Position numbers and translations under genes: made by a program. The notes under the pieces were generated by a model, which did not search any database, was not told the origin of the DNA, and saw only the letters and a list, made by a program, of their open reading frames with translations. A stretch of DNA of 36,463 bases from Bacteroidales bacterium (GTDB lineage Bacteria > Bacteroidota > Bacteroidia > Bacteroidales > UBA932), in the NCBI GenBank assembly GCA_017445755.1, contig JAFSSE010000020.1, forward strand, positions 1 to 36,463, given 5' to 3'. This document shows, piece after piece, positions 35,501 to 36,463 of this stretch; positions within the stretch are counted from its first letter, which is position 1, and every line of letters begins with the position of its first letter.

Positions 35501-36463
35501 CAGTTTACCTACCAGAACTGGTGTGACGAGGATGGGTACCGGCTGGGCCTTGTGACGGAAGTGACGGAGACGAAATATTATTATGACAGCGAGAGCGACG
35601 CCACTGTCCGACGGACGGAAGTGGATTACGAAGATGTCAACGGGTGCATGCCGATGTGGAGAAAAGAGTACAGACGGGACATGGCCCACGCGGCGGACTC
35701 CCTGGAACGGGAGACGTGGTGGACCTACGACTCCTACGGAAATCCCCTTACCGAAAGGACCAGCGTTTTCGGGGCGACCGGCTATGTCGGCAAGACCTTC
35801 ACATATGGGTCGGGAGGGAGGAACCTCGCGAGCGAAACGGATGCGCTCGCGCTCACAACGACCTTCTCCGGGTATGACCGCTTCGGACATCCCGCATCCT
35901 CGACGGATCACCTTGGAAGGACTACCACCTATTCATACGACTCCTTTGGGCGGAGAATAAAGGCGGTCTCCCCCGACGGATCCGTTGACAGCACTGCTGT
36001 TGCCTGGGGCGGGAAGGGGAAGTATACCGTAAGCCGCTATGTCTCGGGGGCGCCTGCGCAGATAACCCACTACGACGCCCTCAACCGGGAAGTGAGGAGC
36101 GAGGAACAGTGTTTCAACGGAGCATGGCGGAAAGTGGACAGGGAGTACGACTCCTTCGGACGTCTCTACCGGGAGTCCCTACCCTTCAGGGGAACCTCTC
36201 CTCTGTACTGGACCGTGCACACCTATGACGCCTATGACCGCCCGACGGGTGTCCTCGAGCCCTCCGGGAAGGAAACGACATGGACTTACGGATCTGCACA
36301 GTCGTACAGCGTCACACGCGTAGAGGACGGAATACAGACGCAGTCTTTCATAGACGCCTCCGGAAGTGTTACGATGGTAGTAGACGGCGGAGGGACTATT
36401 TCCTATGACATCCGGCCTGACGGCCAGCCCTCTTCAGTAAGCGTTACAGGGGGCGGAGTGACG
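32564..36463 (+). CDS. Secreted SpvB/RHS-repeat protein with zinc-ribbon-like insert, 3'-truncated by window edge
   Basis: The frame from ATG 32564 stays open for 1300 codons to the last base, so the C-terminus is outside the window. A signal peptide (1-22) precedes an SpvB-type domain (about 27-310; VSICYNSQGGDGVAGFGWDI). VCBS/FG-GAP-like loops follow (DSDGDGRDE about 393-401; DADGDGKADF about 521-530; DVNADGKTDF about 569-578; DMNRDGFPDL about 713). Between them residues 602-668 hold CPYC, CRGC, CYFC and CSEHGTEH, a zinc-ribbon-like pattern. YD/RHS repeats start near 946 (YTYDSYGN) and recur near 1052, 1123 and 1220. Such proteins often carry a toxin domain at the C-terminus, which cannot be seen here. 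Confidence 0.88.
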   Translation, partial: MKRLPFAFLLFFTLAPSFIARADGYAVGEIPYEVGVSPSGGRTISVPIMTAPCRGTVPGVSICYNSQGGDGVAGFGWDIGGLSSITLAPKTMYYDGTVGEPDPSLPSSQVFALDGVRIVYSPIDELEEYPYVTVTGDVRIGINRTASGEIRSFIALFPDGSSRRYGFTNSISTKLVYPITQEWGPLGYIIKYNYNESGNQYFISSIQYGGMNSQSLPCEILFSYSSRSSVSTQYVSGVPVSSGYHLKSITSRNNGEVLRTYTLTHAHDGAMTRLVRLDCSSSSETLPPLTFSYGNDNNRNRLDCTVRQTLSQFPSSATLFRGKFLSGSHSDGMAAYTESYSPYDILEEGSGYAVFGSTYPATHPIRVYPDLGTSGLGCTLYTGQGFQCIDTADSDGDGRDEVIRVNFGTFDANNSTLNITRYTFTGLSTYTQNSYSVSVYGKVEVGGYYSPMSRSYYFADFLGNGKTQLLTVSHSSNAGYYCYDTPHFALIDLENGTLLSDTAIPGININPYIGNYFLIMDADGDGKADFVDKQTMKVYSASAAGVFSFSRMLGVQSSSLPNDRTILGDVNADGKTDFIVTPVNSSPTYTSISYPVWHPSACPYCSVSDPISSPTGETCRGCGRNVFSYFSAHPEAATCYFCGRALGYTTPEDPDEERSFFCSEHGTEHNRLFPSYPSGADEWTFLLNTGKGFASETRTMMTVSHGDSFLLFDMNRDGFPDLVRLRGTHAGLFLNNSGTFSSRLPEDDTSFGTSVRSLQITHLNAWRSSHLVLIADGVAKTLTYADTDANLLTGMTDCFGNCTESIYCTGYDEDGSYHPTSVARTYPFCQFTFPSTLLSDSRTFADGTSAAAEKTHYDYSGAVFLRDGRGFQCFEQVSSRDSIRSRTETTVFNPAFRGAPSYVTTPTEITSRQYSLSVFSDKRERVLCTHEESRNLLTDNIVYADYTYDSYGNPILKHSWDWHYDPEDDDRYPNTIWDMQFTYQNWCDEDGYRLGLVTEVTETKYYYDSESDATVRRTEVDYEDVNGCMPMWRKEYRRDMAHAADSLERETWWTYDSYGNPLTERTSVFGATGYVGKTFTYGSGGRNLASETDALALTTTFSGYDRFGHPASSTDHLGRTTTYSYDSFGRRIKAVSPDGSVDSTAVAWGGKGKYTVSRYVSGAPAQITHYDALNREVRSEEQCFNGAWRKVDREYDSFGRLYRESLPFRGTSPLYWTVHTYDAYDRPTGVLEPSGKETTWTYGSAQSYSVTRVEDGIQTQSFIDASGSVTMVVDGGGTISYDIRPDGQPSSVSVTGGGVT

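Noticed and set aside
1-36463. CRISPR arrays, tRNA or rRNA genes, insertion sequences
   Set aside because: No regularly spaced repeats, cloverleaf-like segments, rRNA-like stretches or transposase genes were noticed by reading. A dedicated search was not run.

Overview
The window looks like chromosomal DNA from a GC-rich member of the Bacteroidota, most likely Bacteroidales. The reasons are SusC/SusD-type outer-membrane genes, many lipoproteins, promoters with the Bacteroidota -7 motif TAnnTTTG, and a uronate pathway of the kind Bacteroides uses for pectin. Genus cannot be read from the sequence.

Layout. (1) Positions 2-3689 hold part of the S10 ribosomal-protein operon: rplC (5' end missing), rplD, rplW, rplB, rpsS, rplV, rpsC. 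It stops after rpsC at a terminator-like hairpin, whereas rplP, rpmC and rpsQ normally follow. (2) Positions 3690-4103 are non-coding and contain an imperfect inverted-repeat element of about 170 bp plus GC hairpins. (3) Positions 4104-5717 encode a secreted metallophosphoesterase with its own promoter. (4) Positions 5801-12072 are a tight cluster of secreted pectin-degrading enzymes: GH28 polygalacturonase, a fused CE12-like/CE8 esterase, GH105 unsaturated galacturonyl hydrolase and a PL1-type pectate lyase. (5) Positions 12171-20687 encode a SusC/SusD pair and a large modular surface lipoprotein. They are followed, past a hairpin, by uxaC, uxaA and a small lipoprotein gene (to 23928). (6) Positions 24001-26485 hold kduD, kduI and a DUF4861-like lipoprotein. 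(7) Positions 26601-32371 hold uxaB, a LacI-family regulator on the minus strand, then kdgK, eda and exuT. (8) After a strong terminator, a 1300-codon open frame runs off the window end. It is a secreted SpvB/RHS-type protein with a cysteine-rich, zinc-ribbon-like insert.

How it works together. The surface and periplasmic enzymes remove methyl and acetyl groups from homogalacturonan and cut the chain. SusC/SusD import the oligomers, GH105 releases unsaturated galacturonate, and ExuT imports the monomers. Galacturonate flows through UxaC, UxaB and UxaA, and the unsaturated product flows through KduI and KduD. Both routes meet at 2-keto-3-deoxygluconate, which KdgK and Eda convert to pyruvate and glyceraldehyde 3-phosphate.

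The main new observation is a shared palindromic operator (core CGTGnACGTGCACG) just upstream of four promoters: the GH28 cluster, susC, uxaB, and the kdgK/lacI divergent region. This suggests that the local LacI-type repressor controls both the outer-membrane system and the cytoplasmic pathway, with no hybrid two-component or ECF sigma/anti-sigma regulator in view. The other items worth attention are the truncated S10 operon with the repeat element at its end, and the zinc-ribbon-bearing SpvB/RHS protein.
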